Positions 17,884 to 26,855 of a stretch of 64,000 bases of DNA are shown here, piece after piece. A program made the translations under genes and the position numbers. The DNA comes from Deefgea tanakiae (GTDB taxonomy: Bacteria > Pseudomonadota > Gammaproteobacteria > Burkholderiales > Chitinibacteraceae): positions 558,001 to 622,000 of the forward strand of contig NZ_CP081150.1 of assembly GCF_019665765.1 (NCBI RefSeq). The letters are read 5' to 3'. A model generated the notes under the pieces. It was not told where the DNA came from and made no database searches. It saw only the letters and a program-made list of their open reading frames with translations. The first letter of the stretch is position 1; the number at the start of each line of letters is the position of its first letter.

Positions 17884-18209
17884 AGTTTTCCTTTAGGAAT
17901 GGGGCGTGCGGGTTCAAAAGTTGCTAGCAATTCAGGAAAGCGGCGTTGAAACATCAATGCTTCTTCGCAATTCAAGCCGAGCACCAAGAGACTGCCATCA
18001 GGCAAATTGTGCGTTGTTAAGCTCAGGCTGTTCGCCGTTGCAAAAGCACGTAATAAAGACTGTGGGCCGGTATGCGGTGCCGCACGAAGCTGCAGAGCAT
18101 TATGCTCGCGATACGTATCAAAATTAAGTCGTTTGTTTTTAATCACGGCGGGTGAATTGCGTGTTGAATTTTGGATGGGTTTTAGGTCGAGTTCTAAACA
18201 ATCGTACAT
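17871..18209 (-). CDS. Hypothetical protein upstream of the MATE transporter
   Basis: The ATG at 18209 is preceded by an AGGAGC ribosome site, giving 112 residues starting MYDCLELDLKPIQ. The C-terminal part (LLRAFATANSLSLTTHNL to MFQRRFPELLATFEP) looks like a small folded alpha/beta domain. The frame extends further upstream to 18365, but that part has no ribosome site and crosses a terminator-like hairpin. No family was recognised. The gene ends inside the start of the MATE gene, suggesting a shared transcript. Function unknown. Confidence 0.65.
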   Translation of the reverse strand: MYDCLELDLKPIQNSTRNSPAVIKNKRLNFDTYREHNALQLRAAPHTGPQSLLRAFATANSLSLTTHNLPDGSLLVLGLNCEEALMFQRRFPELLATFEPARPIPKGKLCPA

Positions 18210-18320
18210 GGCAAGCTCCTGAGAAACTCGCCGGTGATTGATTTTAGTTGTTTCAATCACCGACGCTTTAGCGGAATTTCGATTGCGCCCCGCAAGTTGT
18301 CGATTAATTGGCGCAGTAAA

Positions 18321-18347
18321 AATACAAAAACCCACGTGCTGTGGGTT
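18321..18347 (-). terminator. Rho-independent terminator downstream of dtd
   Basis: AACCCAC / GTGGGTT hairpin with 5-nt loop; on the minus strand it is followed by TTTTTGTATTTTT. It would end transcripts from dtd before the small gene and MATE gene. A second hairpin (AGCCCGT / ACGGGCT, 18430-18448) lies just after the dtd stop but lacks a T-run. Confidence 0.7.
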
Positions 18348-18454
18348 CGCACGCTTTAGCAACATTTATAAAGCGCCCTGCAAGCTGGGTTTCAAATCGG
18401 CGCTAAAATCATTGTGCGCGTAGCACTCGGAGCCCGTCAAGTACGGGCTTGTCC

Positions 18455-18904
18455 TTATTTGTCTTTGCTATCTATGAAAACCGTGACCGGCCCATCGTTC
18501 ACTAGTGAGACTTGCATATCGGCACCAAACTGCCCAGTTGGCACTGGTTTATTTAGTTTTAGGCTCAATTGCCGCACAAATTCATCAAACAGAGGTTGGC
18601 TAATGGGGCCAGGAGCTGCATCACCCCAACTTGGCCGATTGCCTTTTTTGACTTGAGCAAACAGCGTAAATTGGCTGATCGCCAATGCTTCGCCGCCCAC
18701 ATCCAGCAGTGATAAATTCATCACGCCTTTTTCATCGGAAAATAGTCGTAGATTGCAAATCTTATTCACCAGCCACGTGATATCAGCCTCGTTGTCGTCA
18801 TGGCCTACACCGACCAATAACAATAAGCCTGAGTCAATTTCTCCGACGGTCTGCGCTGCTACCTCAACCTTGGCTTGGTTCACTCTTTGAATTAATACAC
18901 GCAC
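18455..18904 (-). CDS. dtd: D-aminoacyl-tRNA deacylase
   Basis: Removes D-amino acids, and glycine wrongly charged on tRNA-Ala, from tRNA, acting in trans as a homodimer. The 149 residues start [15 protein letters not shown], and the two active-site motifs are present: SQFTLFAQ (about residues 78-85) and the Gly-cisPro motif in [10 protein letters not shown] (about 136-145). Length is typical. The gene is followed by two hairpins, and the upstream neighbour on the same strand is an uncharacterised 138-codon gene 37 bp away. Confidence 0.96.
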   Translation of the reverse strand: MRVLIQRVNQAKVEVAAQTVGEIDSGLLLLVGVGHDDNEADITWLVNKICNLRLFSDEKGVMNLSLLDVGGEALAISQFTLFAQVKKGNRPSWGDAAPGPISQPLFDEFVRQLSLKLNKPVPTGQFGADMQVSLVNDGPVTVFIDSKDK

Positions 18905-18941
18905 AACTCGATTCCTTGCTGATGAATATCAGATGCCGCGA

Positions 18942-19358
18942 TTATTCAACTGCAATGGTTTCGTTGTAAAGGCTGTCATGCGATTTGGCTTTTTGCGCCA
19001 TGCTGGCAAATTGATTGCTCGCGGCTTGAGTTACGGGCGCGTTGACTTGGCTGAGCATGTAGCGAAATTTGAGTTCTTCTTCGGGGGCAAATTCACGCAA
19101 GCGATTAAGGTCGCGAATAATCGAACGCATCAGTGGCGGAATCGGTGCTAAATCATCTGAGCGATGCTGAAATGCATGGGCTTGACCACTTGCGACGCAC
19201 ATTTGAATTCGAAACGTCAGCTCCGCATGACTACGTGCCGATAGTTTTTTGCGTGCCTTATTCTGCTTGGTCGGTACTTGTATCGTTGTTTTTAGCGCTG
19301 CTTGGGGGGCTTTTCGATAAATAACATTCTGGGCAATGTTGAGAAATTTTCCTAGCAT
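18942..19358 (-). CDS. Hypothetical protein, 138 residues
   Basis: Starts MLGKFLNIAQNVIYRK with an AAAGGTAA ribosome site at good spacing. The first 45 residues are basic and low in predicted structure; the middle (SHAELTFRIQMCVASGQAHAF to PPLMRSIIRDLNRLREFAPE) is helical and the rest Ala/Gln-rich. No motif or family recognised. No signal peptide. It precedes dtd on the same strand. The region upstream up to the asd start is AT-rich. Function unknown; moderately sure it is a real gene because of its ribosome site and isolated frame. Confidence 0.6.
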   Translation of the reverse strand: MLGKFLNIAQNVIYRKAPQAALKTTIQVPTKQNKARKKLSARSHAELTFRIQMCVASGQAHAFQHRSDDLAPIPPLMRSIIRDLNRLREFAPEEELKFRYMLSQVNAPVTQAASNQFASMAQKAKSHDSLYNETIAVE

Positions 19359-19598
19359 GCAATATTACCTTTTGCTGATGTGTAACTTTTTGTATTGTAA
19401 TCTTATGTAAATAATAAATGCAATAAATCTTTCTTGTTTCTTTCCTTTTTTGTTTTATTTTTGACTCGCGGGGCAAAGTGTTCATGGACTCAACGGCTTT
19501 GCCGTACGTGATTTGCTCTGTGGACTAGTCAGGCATACGGAATTTCACTAATATCTATGTTCTGAATTTAATTTGAGTTGTCGCTAAAGGAAGTAATC

Positions 19599-20705
19599 AT
19601 GAAACGGGTTGGTTTAGTCGGTTGGCGCGGTATGGTGGGTTCGGTTCTGATGCAACGTATGCAAGAAGAAAAGGATTTCGATGTAATCGATCCTGTATTC
19701 TTCACGACGTCGCAAGCGGGCCAAGCAGCACCTAATTTCGGTAAAGATGCGGGCACTTTGCAAGACGCCAACGACATCACCCAATTGGCGGCAATGGACG
19801 TGATTATTTCTTGCCAAGGCGGTGACTACACCACAGCCGTGTTCCCTAAACTGCGTGCCGCAGGTTGGGAGGGCTACTGGATCGACGCGGCTTCTACACT
19901 GCGTATGGAAAACGATGCCGTCATCATCCTTGATCCAGTCAACGACGATGTGATCCAAGGTGCGCTGGCCAAAGGCGTGAAAAACTACATCGGCGGCAAT
20001 TGCACCAACTCGATCATGTTGATGGGTATGGGCGGTTTGTTTAAAGCCGGTTTGGTTGATTGGGTTTCGTCAATGACGTACCAAGCGGCTTCAGGCGGCG
20101 GCGCGAATCATATGCGCGAATTGCTTAAAGGCATGGGCGTGGTATATGGCGCGGTAGCTGATGAATTGGCAACGCCTGCATCTGCAATTTTAGAAATCGA
20201 CAAAAAAGTAGCGCACACAATTTCAAATGATGTACCAACTGAATTCTTCGGCGCGCCTCTTGCTGGCGGCTTGATCCCATGGATCGACAAACAACTTGAT
20301 AACGGCCAATCAAAAGAAGAATGGAAAGGCCAAGCCGAAGTCAACAAAATCCTCGGCACCGATGCCACGATTCCAGTCGATGGTTTGTGTGTACGTATCG
20401 GCGCGATGCGTTGCCATAGCTTGGCATTGACGATCAAACTGAAACGCGATCTGCCACTTGCTGAAATCGAATCCATCATCAAATCGGGCAACGATTGGGT
20501 GAAATGGGTGCCGAACGACCGCGAAGTGACCGTGAAAGAGCTGATTCCAGCGCAAATCACGGGCAAGCTCGATATCGGTGTGGGTCGCGTGCGTAAATTG
20601 AATATGGGCCCTGAATACATCAGCGCCTTTGTCATTGGCGACCAATTGCTGTGGGGTGCTGCTGAGCCACTGCGCCGTATGTTGCGAATTTTGCTCGCGA
20701 AATAA
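19599..20705 (+). CDS. asd: Aspartate-semialdehyde dehydrogenase
   Basis: Reduces aspartyl phosphate to aspartate semialdehyde, the branch point to lysine, diaminopimelate, threonine and methionine. The NADP-binding start is [20 protein letters not shown], and the catalytic Cys is in [12 protein letters not shown] at about residue 135. Length 368 fits the gammaproteobacterial-type enzyme. ATG 19599 is chosen because AAAGGAAG lies just upstream; a frame starting seven codons earlier lacks this. The gene stands alone with a strong terminator. The 240 bp upstream contain small stem-loops, but no riboswitch was recognised. Confidence 0.97.
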   Translation: MKRVGLVGWRGMVGSVLMQRMQEEKDFDVIDPVFFTTSQAGQAAPNFGKDAGTLQDANDITQLAAMDVIISCQGGDYTTAVFPKLRAAGWEGYWIDAASTLRMENDAVIILDPVNDDVIQGALAKGVKNYIGGNCTNSIMLMGMGGLFKAGLVDWVSSMTYQAASGGGANHMRELLKGMGVVYGAVADELATPASAILEIDKKVAHTISNDVPTEFFGAPLAGGLIPWIDKQLDNGQSKEEWKGQAEVNKILGTDATIPVDGLCVRIGAMRCHSLALTIKLKRDLPLAEIESIIKSGNDWVKWVPNDREVTVKELIPAQITGKLDIGVGRVRKLNMGPEYISAFVIGDQLLWGAAEPLRRMLRILLAK

Positions 20706-20722
20706 TCGCTTAAGGCTGCAAG

Positions 20723-20749
20723 ACGGGGTGAATTCACCCCGTTTTTTTT
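20723..20749 (+). terminator. Rho-independent terminator after asd
   Basis: Perfect palindrome ACGGGGTGAATTCACCCCGT followed by a run of eight T. Strong terminator for asd. Confidence 0.92.
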
Positions 20750-20853
20750 CGCATATTTTTTCCGGTTTGCCTGTAGAGTAAGTCTCCGTGCAGTGTGCAA
20801 AGCAAGGCTGCAGCAATATTATTGCTACCGTGTTTGAATGCAAAGGAATTTCT

Positions 20854-21237
20854 TTGTTGAATAAATTATTAAATAAGCTGTGGCTTAAACTCAATTATCA
20901 AGAAAACAATACCTTGTCGGCACGGACTGAACTTATGCCGATCAAGCGAACCGAAGCGGTTGAGCGTAAAACATCGCCTTTAGCGCAATCGGTGATTTAT
21001 CGGATTAAAAAAGACGCCTTACTAATTGTTGCTGAAATGAATCGCGGCACGATTTCTGATGATTGTAGCCATATGGCGCGGCAATTGGCGTTTGTGCAAA
21101 AAGAACTCATTCAGGCCGCTTATCACGATGAAACTATTCCTAAAGTCGATAAACTTGCGCTGGCGAAATATCATGCACTCAATATCCGGCAAGGTATCGG
21201 CGAGCGCCGCGAGCAGCCTTTGCGCGGTGTGAAGTAA
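20854..21237 (+). CDS. Hypothetical protein with basic, helical C-terminal half
   Basis: About 127 residues from TTG 20854, which follows an AAAGGAA ribosome site at 6-nt spacing; a longer version from GTG 20788 is possible. The N-terminus (NKLLNKLWLKLNYQ) is amphipathic, the middle is Ser/Thr/Lys-rich, and the C-terminal 90 residues (SVIYRIKKDALLIVAEMNRG to KYHALNIRQGIG) look helical and folded. No family recognised and no signal peptide. It lies alone between asd and the accessory block. Function unknown. Confidence 0.5.
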   Translation: MLNKLLNKLWLKLNYQENNTLSARTELMPIKRTEAVERKTSPLAQSVIYRIKKDALLIVAEMNRGTISDDCSHMARQLAFVQKELIQAAYHDETIPKVDKLALAKYHALNIRQGIGERREQPLRGVK

Positions 21238-21482
21238 TTTGTATATAGTCGGCATTCGGCCATAACCCGCCGGTCGGGGTTACGTTTCAATTTCTGCAAG
21301 TAGGGCGCCCGGTGATCGAGGTGAGCGTCCGGTATTCGGCGATGAAATTGATGGCCTCACAGCCCCAACTCGGCCAATAGCAGCCAGTCGCGTCAGGCAG
21401 AAAACGACACATTGCGGATGCTTAACTGTCTCGATGAAGTCGGGGGGATATTCAGGATATGACACGAGTTAGCCCACCCGAG
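21238..21482. other. Non-coding junction left of the accessory block
   Basis: No convincing gene. The stretch is GC-richer than the flanking core and contains phrases such as GGCCAATAGCAGCCAGTCGC (21373-21392) that look like degenerate intergenic repeats or gene debris. Similar wording (GGGTCGATAGCAGTC, 24603-24617) recurs at the other end of the block. Confidence 0.4.
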
Positions 21483-22337
21483 TCATGGGGTAAGTGAAAT
21501 TGAACCTTGCACCCGAATTGCAGATACTCCACCGATCAATATCGTACCGTCAGAACTAAACTCCACTTCAATCCTGCCATCGCGCCCGACTTTATTTCCT
21601 TGCGATGCACTATATCGCGATGGTGCTATGCCGCTGCGCTGAAGCATCGCGGCGACGCAGCCATTACCACTGCCGCATACCGGATCTTCTGGGACGGCGT
21701 CGCCTGGTACAAATGAGCGCACCTCAACCAATGCAGAATCACCATCTGCATACAGGCCGAAGACAGTAAGTCCCGTGCAGTTTGTAGTTGCTTGCGCGAG
21801 GCAATTAATGTCCGGCTTTAGATCTAAAACATCTTGCACAGAGCGAAGTTGCAAAGTAATCCAGACAGCCCCCACATCGATAATTGCAGCATTGCATACG
21901 GACTCACGATGGACGCCAATGGCCGCTAGAATGTCCAGTAGCCTGTGCTCACCTAGCGGCGCATAACCAGGCGCTGGCAATTCAAAGAAGATCCTGTTGC
22001 CGAGTAAGTGAAGCGGCACCAGTCCCTGATCACACTCCTGAACAAGCATCCCAGCTATCTTGGGAGTCAGCCCATAAGCTAGCAATGCTGTGGCGCTTCC
22101 GATAGTTGGGTGTCCTGCAAAGGGTAATTCACCTTGCGTGGTAAAGATCCGCAGTCGGTAATCAGCGTTACTGGTCGTTGGTTCGCATACAAAAGTCGTT
22201 TCGGATAAATTTGTCCAGTTAGCTATTTCAAGCATCTGTGAGCTCGTGAGCTTGTCGCCATCTAGGATAACTGCAACTGGATTTCCTTTAAACGGAGCCC
22301 CTCCAAAAACATCAACCTGGAAAAATGGAAGATTCAT
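21483..22337 (-). CDS. PhzF-family isomerase/epimerase-like protein
   Basis: PhzF-fold protein, a two-lobed beta-barrel family whose founding member isomerises a phenazine precursor; most members, like this one, have unknown substrates. The family patterns are present: VDVFGGAPFKGNPVAVILD near the start, GELPFAGHPTIGSATALL at about residue 70, and DPVCGSGNGCVAAML near 230. A conserved Glu follows NLSE at about residue 41, consistent with the catalytic Glu of the family. ATG 22337 (MNLPFFQVDVFGG) is preferred over 22364 because it matches the family start. No other phenazine genes are nearby. Part of the accessory block. Confidence 0.88.
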   Translation of the reverse strand: MNLPFFQVDVFGGAPFKGNPVAVILDGDKLTSSQMLEIANWTNLSETTFVCEPTTSNADYRLRIFTTQGELPFAGHPTIGSATALLAYGLTPKIAGMLVQECDQGLVPLHLLGNRIFFELPAPGYAPLGEHRLLDILAAIGVHRESVCNAAIIDVGAVWITLQLRSVQDVLDLKPDINCLAQATTNCTGLTVFGLYADGDSALVEVRSFVPGDAVPEDPVCGSGNGCVAAMLQRSGIAPSRYSASQGNKVGRDGRIEVEFSSDGTILIGGVSAIRVQGSISLTP

Positions 22338-22468
22338 TTTGCCACTACTCCCTGCCATGAACACCTTTAGTCATAAATTTGAGAGCCAAGCAACGCCAAG
22401 CGAAAACTTACGTGGCTCTCTTAAAAGGATATTTAAAAATCTCAGATGAGTGCACCCCAGAGCTGATA

Positions 22469-22684
22469 CTAGCTTGCGCTAGATCTTTTGCAATTGGCTT
22501 TATCATGGCTGACAGCCTCAGACTTCAACTCCTTCTCTTCGACTTCATTTGCGTGAATAATTTCTTGTTTAGCTCTAAATTGTTCATGCCTCTTCATAGA
22601 GGGATCATGACCGTCTTCGGCATGTACCTGTGTGTAGCCAGCGACAAGCAAAATACCGACAATAAAACCATTTATAATCTTCAT
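22469..22684 (-). CDS. Small secreted hypothetical protein
   Basis: 71 residues from ATG 22684. Residues 1-22 form a signal peptide (MKIINGFIVGILLVAGYTQV, then AHA-like cut), and the mature part is charged and helical (MKRHEQFRAKQEIIHANEVE), ending in a Cys/Ser-rich tail. No family firmly recognised. No strong ribosome site is visible. It lies between PhzF and the SDR gene on the same strand and may be a periplasmic accessory protein. Confidence 0.5.
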   Translation of the reverse strand: MKIINGFIVGILLVAGYTQVHAEDGHDPSMKRHEQFRAKQEIIHANEVEEKELKSEAVSHDKANCKRSSAS

Positions 22685-22786
22685 TGATGATTTACTGGGG
22701 CGCACGAAAACAGCGCAAACTCATAAGAGTTGAGCCTTTTAGTTAAATCCATAACTTAATGTAGATGCATGTAGCTTGAGAGGCAT

Positions 22787-22811
22787 CCGACCTGATTAAC
22801 TTTCAGGTCGG
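22787..22811 (-). terminator. Hairpin between the SDR gene and the small secreted gene
   Basis: CCGACCTG / CAGGTCGG with a 9-nt loop and partial outer pairing GAGAGG / CCTCTT. It lies 50 bp past the SDR stop codon. No strong T-run, so termination is only possible. Confidence 0.4.
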
Positions 22812-22860
22812 CGCCCTCTTAAATTCCAGTGACTTACTTTCAGTGCAGATGGGCTCTTCT

Positions 22861-23469
22861 TCAGGCGTCGACGAATATAACCTTTCCGGTGATGAAGCCA
22901 TCAACCGAGCGCTCGAAGGCTTTGCCTACCAGCGCGCCAGGGACAGGCTGGAAGCCTGGCATCATTTCCCCATATACGTCCCATGCCTCTTCCAGAACTG
23001 TAGGGTTGACCACGTTGATGCGAATCTGACGTGGAAGCTCGTGCGCTACGCACTGTACGAAGGTGTCGATGGCGCCGCTGGTGGTGGCGTCAGCAATTGC
23101 CATAGGAATAGGTTTGACATTGAGAATGCCCGAAATCAACGTAAACGAACCGCCATTGTTGATGTAGTTCAGGCCCACATTTACCAGATTGATCTGGCCG
23201 ACCATCTTGCTTTGGATAGTTGTGTCCCATTGCTCATCGGTCATTTCGCTGAAGTTAGCGTATTCGCAGTAGCCAACTGTATTAACGACAGCATCGAACG
23301 GCCCAACCTTTTCGAATAGAGCCTTGATTGACGCCTTGCTGGTGATATCCACCGTGTGGTCGCAGCCTGTGCCAGAGCGGCTGGCGGTAATGACGTTGTG
23401 TTTTTTGAGGCCGGTCATAGCGGCTTGGCCCATGTGCCCTTGGGCACCAATCAAAATTACGGTTTTCAT
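22861..23469 (-). CDS. Short-chain dehydrogenase-like protein lacking the usual catalytic residues
   Basis: 202-residue Rossmann protein of the SDR superfamily. The nucleotide-binding turn is GAQGHMGQAAMTGL (about residues 8-21), followed by an Arg at ASRSG that suggests NADP, and NTVGYCEY (about 64) replaces NNAG. The classical catalytic Tyr-x-x-x-Lys is not present: the corresponding helix reads IADATTSGAID. This fits the Lin1944-like SDR subgroup, known to keep the nucleotide site but lack the active-site residues, with undetermined function. It is transcribed divergently from the LysR gene, which probably controls it. Confidence 0.85.
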   Translation of the reverse strand: MKTVILIGAQGHMGQAAMTGLKKHNVITASRSGTGCDHTVDITSKASIKALFEKVGPFDAVVNTVGYCEYANFSEMTDEQWDTTIQSKMVGQINLVNVGLNYINNGGSFTLISGILNVKPIPMAIADATTSGAIDTFVQCVAHELPRQIRINVVNPTVLEEAWDVYGEMMPGFQPVPGALVGKAFERSVDGFITGKVIFVDA

Positions 23470-23561
23470 AGCAATGCCTCGTTAAATATTAAGGAGGTGA
23501 TACTATAGGCGCTCACTGATACAATGAAAATCACCGCGGATTTGTATGAGATACAACCAAA

Positions 23562-24452
23562 ATGATTGAGAAAATCGATATCCGGCACATGCGGGTTTTA
23601 CTGTATCTCGTGCGCGAGAAAAACGTTTCTCGCGTTGCCGAGCGGCTTGAGATATCACAACAGGCGGTTAGCAACTACCTCAAGCGCATGCGTGAAGTGT
23701 TTCCCAATGAGCTATTCCTGCGCCAGAGCGCAGGCCTACAGCCGACCGACTATGCGTACGACCTCGCAGCTAAATTCGAGAAAATAGTTGAAGAGATCGA
23801 CGGCATCTTCAATTCATTCCCATTCGATCCGGCAACGAGTGAGTACGTATTCAGGGTGATCGCAAATGAATATGCGCAACTGTCTATCATCCCATCGCTT
23901 TCGCTGCTCATGCGCGAACGCGCACCCGGGGTGAAGCTTGAAGTCATTGACTTCAATCCCGATCAGCATTTCACGACGTTAGCGCAAGGAGAGGCTGACC
24001 TAGTGATTGGTTTTTCTGACTACGTTGATCCGGGATTAGTGCGTAATAGACTGAGAAGCGACCACTACTGCTGCGTCGCTAGGCAAGGTTCGCTGCTGCC
24101 TCGGCAGATACAGGTGCTTGCAGATGTGTCCTTACATCCTCATGTGGATTTCGCCAGTGGAGTGGGCAATCTGGGGAGTCGAGTTGATGACTTCCTTAGT
24201 GCCCGGGATGTCAGTCGCACAGTGATTGCCACTTTGCCCTGCTACACGTCTCTGCAAGCGTTTATGCACGTGAATGATACGGTGGCTTTTGTACCCTCGG
24301 CCATTGCTGCCACCGGTGGCTTCCAAGTGATTGACCTAGACATGTCCTCCCTAAATTTCAATGTGGTTGTGGGATGGCATAGAAGAGCTTCGGGCAGTGC
24401 ATCCAGAGATTGGCTTGTTCAGGTTATTGCAGGATTGCACACATCGAGTTAG
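23562..24452 (+). CDS. LysR-family transcriptional regulator
   Basis: DNA-binding regulator with an N-terminal winged helix (about residues 5-65; VSRVAERLEISQQAVSNYLK is the recognition region) and a C-terminal substrate-binding domain (about 95-296). Length 296 is standard. The 92-bp gap to the divergent SDR gene should hold the shared operator; LysR proteins commonly activate the divergent gene in response to a small molecule. No operator could be fixed by eye. The effector is unknown. It ends the accessory block on its right side. Confidence 0.9.
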   Translation: MIEKIDIRHMRVLLYLVREKNVSRVAERLEISQQAVSNYLKRMREVFPNELFLRQSAGLQPTDYAYDLAAKFEKIVEEIDGIFNSFPFDPATSEYVFRVIANEYAQLSIIPSLSLLMRERAPGVKLEVIDFNPDQHFTTLAQGEADLVIGFSDYVDPGLVRNRLRSDHYCCVARQGSLLPRQIQVLADVSLHPHVDFASGVGNLGSRVDDFLSARDVSRTVIATLPCYTSLQAFMHVNDTVAFVPSAIAATGGFQVIDLDMSSLNFNVVVGWHRRASGSASRDWLVQVIAGLHTSS

Positions 24453-24634
24453 CTCAAAATGAATACACCCTGATTTTGTAGACGCTCTATGACCGCTTCT
24501 GGCCGATTGGGTGAGGTCGCCAACGTCCGCTTCCGAGAACTCCACTGCGAGAATCCCCGGTTTGGCTGAGCGGCCGCTATCGGGAAACCGCGATGACCGG
24601 ATTGGGTCGATAGCAGTCTTTTAGGTCGAAAAGA
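24453..24634. other. Non-coding junction right of the accessory block
   Basis: No gene seen. Contains GC-rich phrases with internal near-repeats (CTGGCCGATTGGGTGAGGTCG at about 24499 and GACCGGATTGGGTCG at about 24595) that resemble degraded mobile or intergenic repeat sequence. Compare with the left junction at 21238-21482. Confidence 0.4.
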
Positions 24635-24862
24635 TCATGAAGGAATTACTTCTAAATCTTTCTCTGGATGCTCTAGCGTCACATCATTTTCGCTTGGGCG
24701 GCGGGCGATCCAGCGTACTTTTACCACTGCATCTTTGGCGCCGAGTGGCACAAACACATCGATCACTTTGCCTTTACGTCGATCGAGTAGGCGGCCCATT
24801 TCAGGTCTTAGAAATTGAATCTGGTCGCGTTTGATTTGTACGGTTTGTTTTTCTTGAATCAT
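24635..24862 (-). CDS. Small hypothetical protein, 75 residues
   Basis: Starts MIQEKQTVQIKRDQIQF and has a beta-rich basic pattern (KGKVIDVFVPLGAKDAVVKV), ending in an acidic tail. The look is of a small single-domain protein, possibly nucleic-acid or metal binding, but no family is recognised. An apparent AGTAGAAAA purine stretch lies upstream of the ATG. It lies between the accessory block and the ETF-QO gene on the minus strand, after the ETF-QO terminator. Function unknown. Confidence 0.6.
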   Translation of the reverse strand: MIQEKQTVQIKRDQIQFLRPEMGRLLDRRKGKVIDVFVPLGAKDAVVKVRWIARRPSENDVTLEHPEKDLEVIPS

Positions 24863-24932
24863 TTTCTACTCCAAAACGCGAATGCATTCTCTATTATCGT
24901 CAGAAACTTCAAAATCTCAATTCAGATGTAAA

Positions 24933-24962
24933 AATAGCTCAATCTATTTTGACTGAGCTATT
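24933..24962 (-). terminator. Rho-independent terminator after the ETF-QO gene
   Basis: AATAGCTCA / TGAGCTATT, 9-bp arms with a 12-nt loop; on the minus strand it is followed by TTTTTACATC. It lies 46 bp past the ETF-QO stop. Confidence 0.75.
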
Positions 24963-25008
24963 GGGTATTTAGCTGTAGATCTTATTAATTAAGTCTTAGC
25001 TGCTTATA

Positions 25009-26649
25009 CTACATGCCTATATATATCGGGCCGCCGCCACCTTCTGGCGTCACCCAATGAATATTCTGCGTTGCGTCTTTAATATCACAGGTTTTACAGT
25101 GCAAGCAGTTTTGCGCGTTGATTTGATATTTGGGCTGACCAGCGACCTCGATAATCTCATACACACCCGCAGGGCAGTAGTGGCATTCAGCTTTGATTTC
25201 ATTGCTCAAATGCACCGGCGTAATCAGGCTTGGGTCGCGCAATTTCAAATGCACCGGTTGATCGTGTTCGTGCGACACATTGGCGAGCGCCAGTGAATCC
25301 AGTTTATTAAACGTTAGCACGCCATCCGGTTTCGGGTATTTAATCGGCGTAAATTGGCCTTGCGGCAAGAGTCGAGCGTGATCGGGTGTGCTGTGCTGCA
25401 GTGTCCAAGGGGTATTGAGTCCTAGCTTAGATAACCAAAGCTCTATACCTGCATACATCGTGCCACCGAGTATGCCCAGTTTAGAGAGTGCCGGTTTGAT
25501 ATTGCGTACTTGCTCTAGTTCTTGCCAAACACTCGATGCTTGTAGTGCGGTCACAAACTCAGTGAGTTCATCCTGATAGCGGCCAGCGGTAATCGCTGCT
25601 GCCGCAGCTTCGGCGGCCAGCATGCCGGACAGCATCGCATTGTGCGTGCCTTTAATCCGTGGAAAGTTGAGCAATCCAGCCGAGCAGCCCAGCAGCGCGC
25701 CGCCAGCAAAGACCATTTTTGGTAAGGATTGCAAACCGCCTTCGGCAATCGCACGGGCACCATAACCAATCCGAGTTGCGCCCGCAAACGTGCCGCGAAT
25801 TTTTGGGTGCGTTTTGAAACGTTGTAATTCATCAAACGGCGATAGCGTTGGATTTTGGTAATTCAAATGCACCACATAGCCGACCGCTACTTGATGGTCG
25901 GGTAGGTGGTAAATAAAAGCGCCGCCGCTGGTGCTGTTGTCGAGCGGCCAGCCTTGCGCGTGTTGCACGAGGCCAAGTCGATGATGCTCAGGTTTGACTT
26001 GCCATACTTCTTTGACGCCAAGGCCGTAATGTTGCGGGTCGCGGCCTGCGCGTAGATTGAATTGTTTTTCCAAATCTCCCGCCAAAGAGCCGCGCGCGCC
26101 TTCGCAAAATAGTGTGTATTTGGCGTAAATCGCCATGCCGAGTGCGTAATCGGCTTTGTGTTCACCTTGTTTGTTAATCCCCATATCGCCAACGGCGACA
26201 CCTTTGACTGCGCCAGTGTCGTCATATAAAACCTCAGCGGCGGCAAAGCCGGGGTAAATTTCAACGCCGAGATTTTCGGCTTCTGTCGCCAGCCATGCAC
26301 AGACTTCACCGAGCTTGACGATATAACAGCCATCGTTGTGCAACTGCGGCGGCAATAGCATTTGCGGGATTTTGAAGCCGATGTCTGCATCGAGCACGAG
26401 AAACTCATCGGCAGTCACAGCGGTGGCCAGCTGCGGCGCGCGTTGTTGCCAATCTGGAATCAGTTGATTGAGCGCGATGGGGTCGATAACCGCACCCGAT
26501 AAAGTATGCGCGCCGACTTGAGCGCCTTTTTCGAGGATGCAGACACTGAGCTCCGCATTGACTTGTTTGAGCCGAATCGCAGCAGCCAAACCTGCAGGGC
26601 CAGCACCAATAATCAGTACGTCATATTCCATTACATCGCGCTCTTGCAT
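25009..26649 (-). CDS. Electron transfer flavoprotein-ubiquinone oxidoreductase
   Basis: Membrane-associated flavoprotein that takes electrons from reduced ETF and passes them to ubiquinone, connecting acyl-CoA and amine oxidation to the bc1 chain. FAD-binding GAGPAGLAAAIRL lies near the N-terminus. Conserved motifs are LSGAVIDPIALNQLIP, ALLGCSAGLLNFPRIKGTHN and a C-terminal 4Fe-4S domain with CHYCPAGVYE and NCLHCKTCDIKD. At about 546 residues it is full length. ATG 26649 is favoured by a GAGG ribosome site; 26673 and 26631 are alternatives. It diverges from etfBA across about 200 bp of AT-rich DNA. Confidence 0.95.
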   Translation of the reverse strand: MQERDVMEYDVLIIGAGPAGLAAAIRLKQVNAELSVCILEKGAQVGAHTLSGAVIDPIALNQLIPDWQQRAPQLATAVTADEFLVLDADIGFKIPQMLLPPQLHNDGCYIVKLGEVCAWLATEAENLGVEIYPGFAAAEVLYDDTGAVKGVAVGDMGINKQGEHKADYALGMAIYAKYTLFCEGARGSLAGDLEKQFNLRAGRDPQHYGLGVKEVWQVKPEHHRLGLVQHAQGWPLDNSTSGGAFIYHLPDHQVAVGYVVHLNYQNPTLSPFDELQRFKTHPKIRGTFAGATRIGYGARAIAEGGLQSLPKMVFAGGALLGCSAGLLNFPRIKGTHNAMLSGMLAAEAAAAAITAGRYQDELTEFVTALQASSVWQELEQVRNIKPALSKLGILGGTMYAGIELWLSKLGLNTPWTLQHSTPDHARLLPQGQFTPIKYPKPDGVLTFNKLDSLALANVSHEHDQPVHLKLRDPSLITPVHLSNEIKAECHYCPAGVYEIIEVAGQPKYQINAQNCLHCKTCDIKDATQNIHWVTPEGGGGPIYIGM

Positions 26650-26855
26650 CATAGCCTCGTTCTTTCTAGCCAAATTGGAGCCGATAGACCTAGCTCAGCT
26701 GTGTATCTTGGACTAGTTGTATATCTGTAAAATAGATAATGTTTATAATTACAATGGGTTTTACATATATTCTACCGACAAATATAATCGAGTGCAAAAT
26801 TAGGGCTTGACCTAAATCATGCAGGCTGTAACGGCGAGCAACAGAAGGAATCGTG

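Noticed and set aside
19359-19598. Possible lysine riboswitch before asd
   Set aside because: Small stem-loops such as ACGGCTTTGCCGT exist, but the conserved five-helix core was not found by eye; no claim made.
20310-20894. 194-codon minus-strand frame opposite asd
   Set aside because: Lies mostly within asd on the other strand, has no family features or ribosome site; a shadow frame.
24964-25010. Fourth copy of the recR-type palindrome at the ETF-QO stop
   Set aside because: GGTATTTAGCTGTAG resembles the family arm, but the opposite arm and loop match poorly; kept only as a weak candidate in the family finding, not as a feature.
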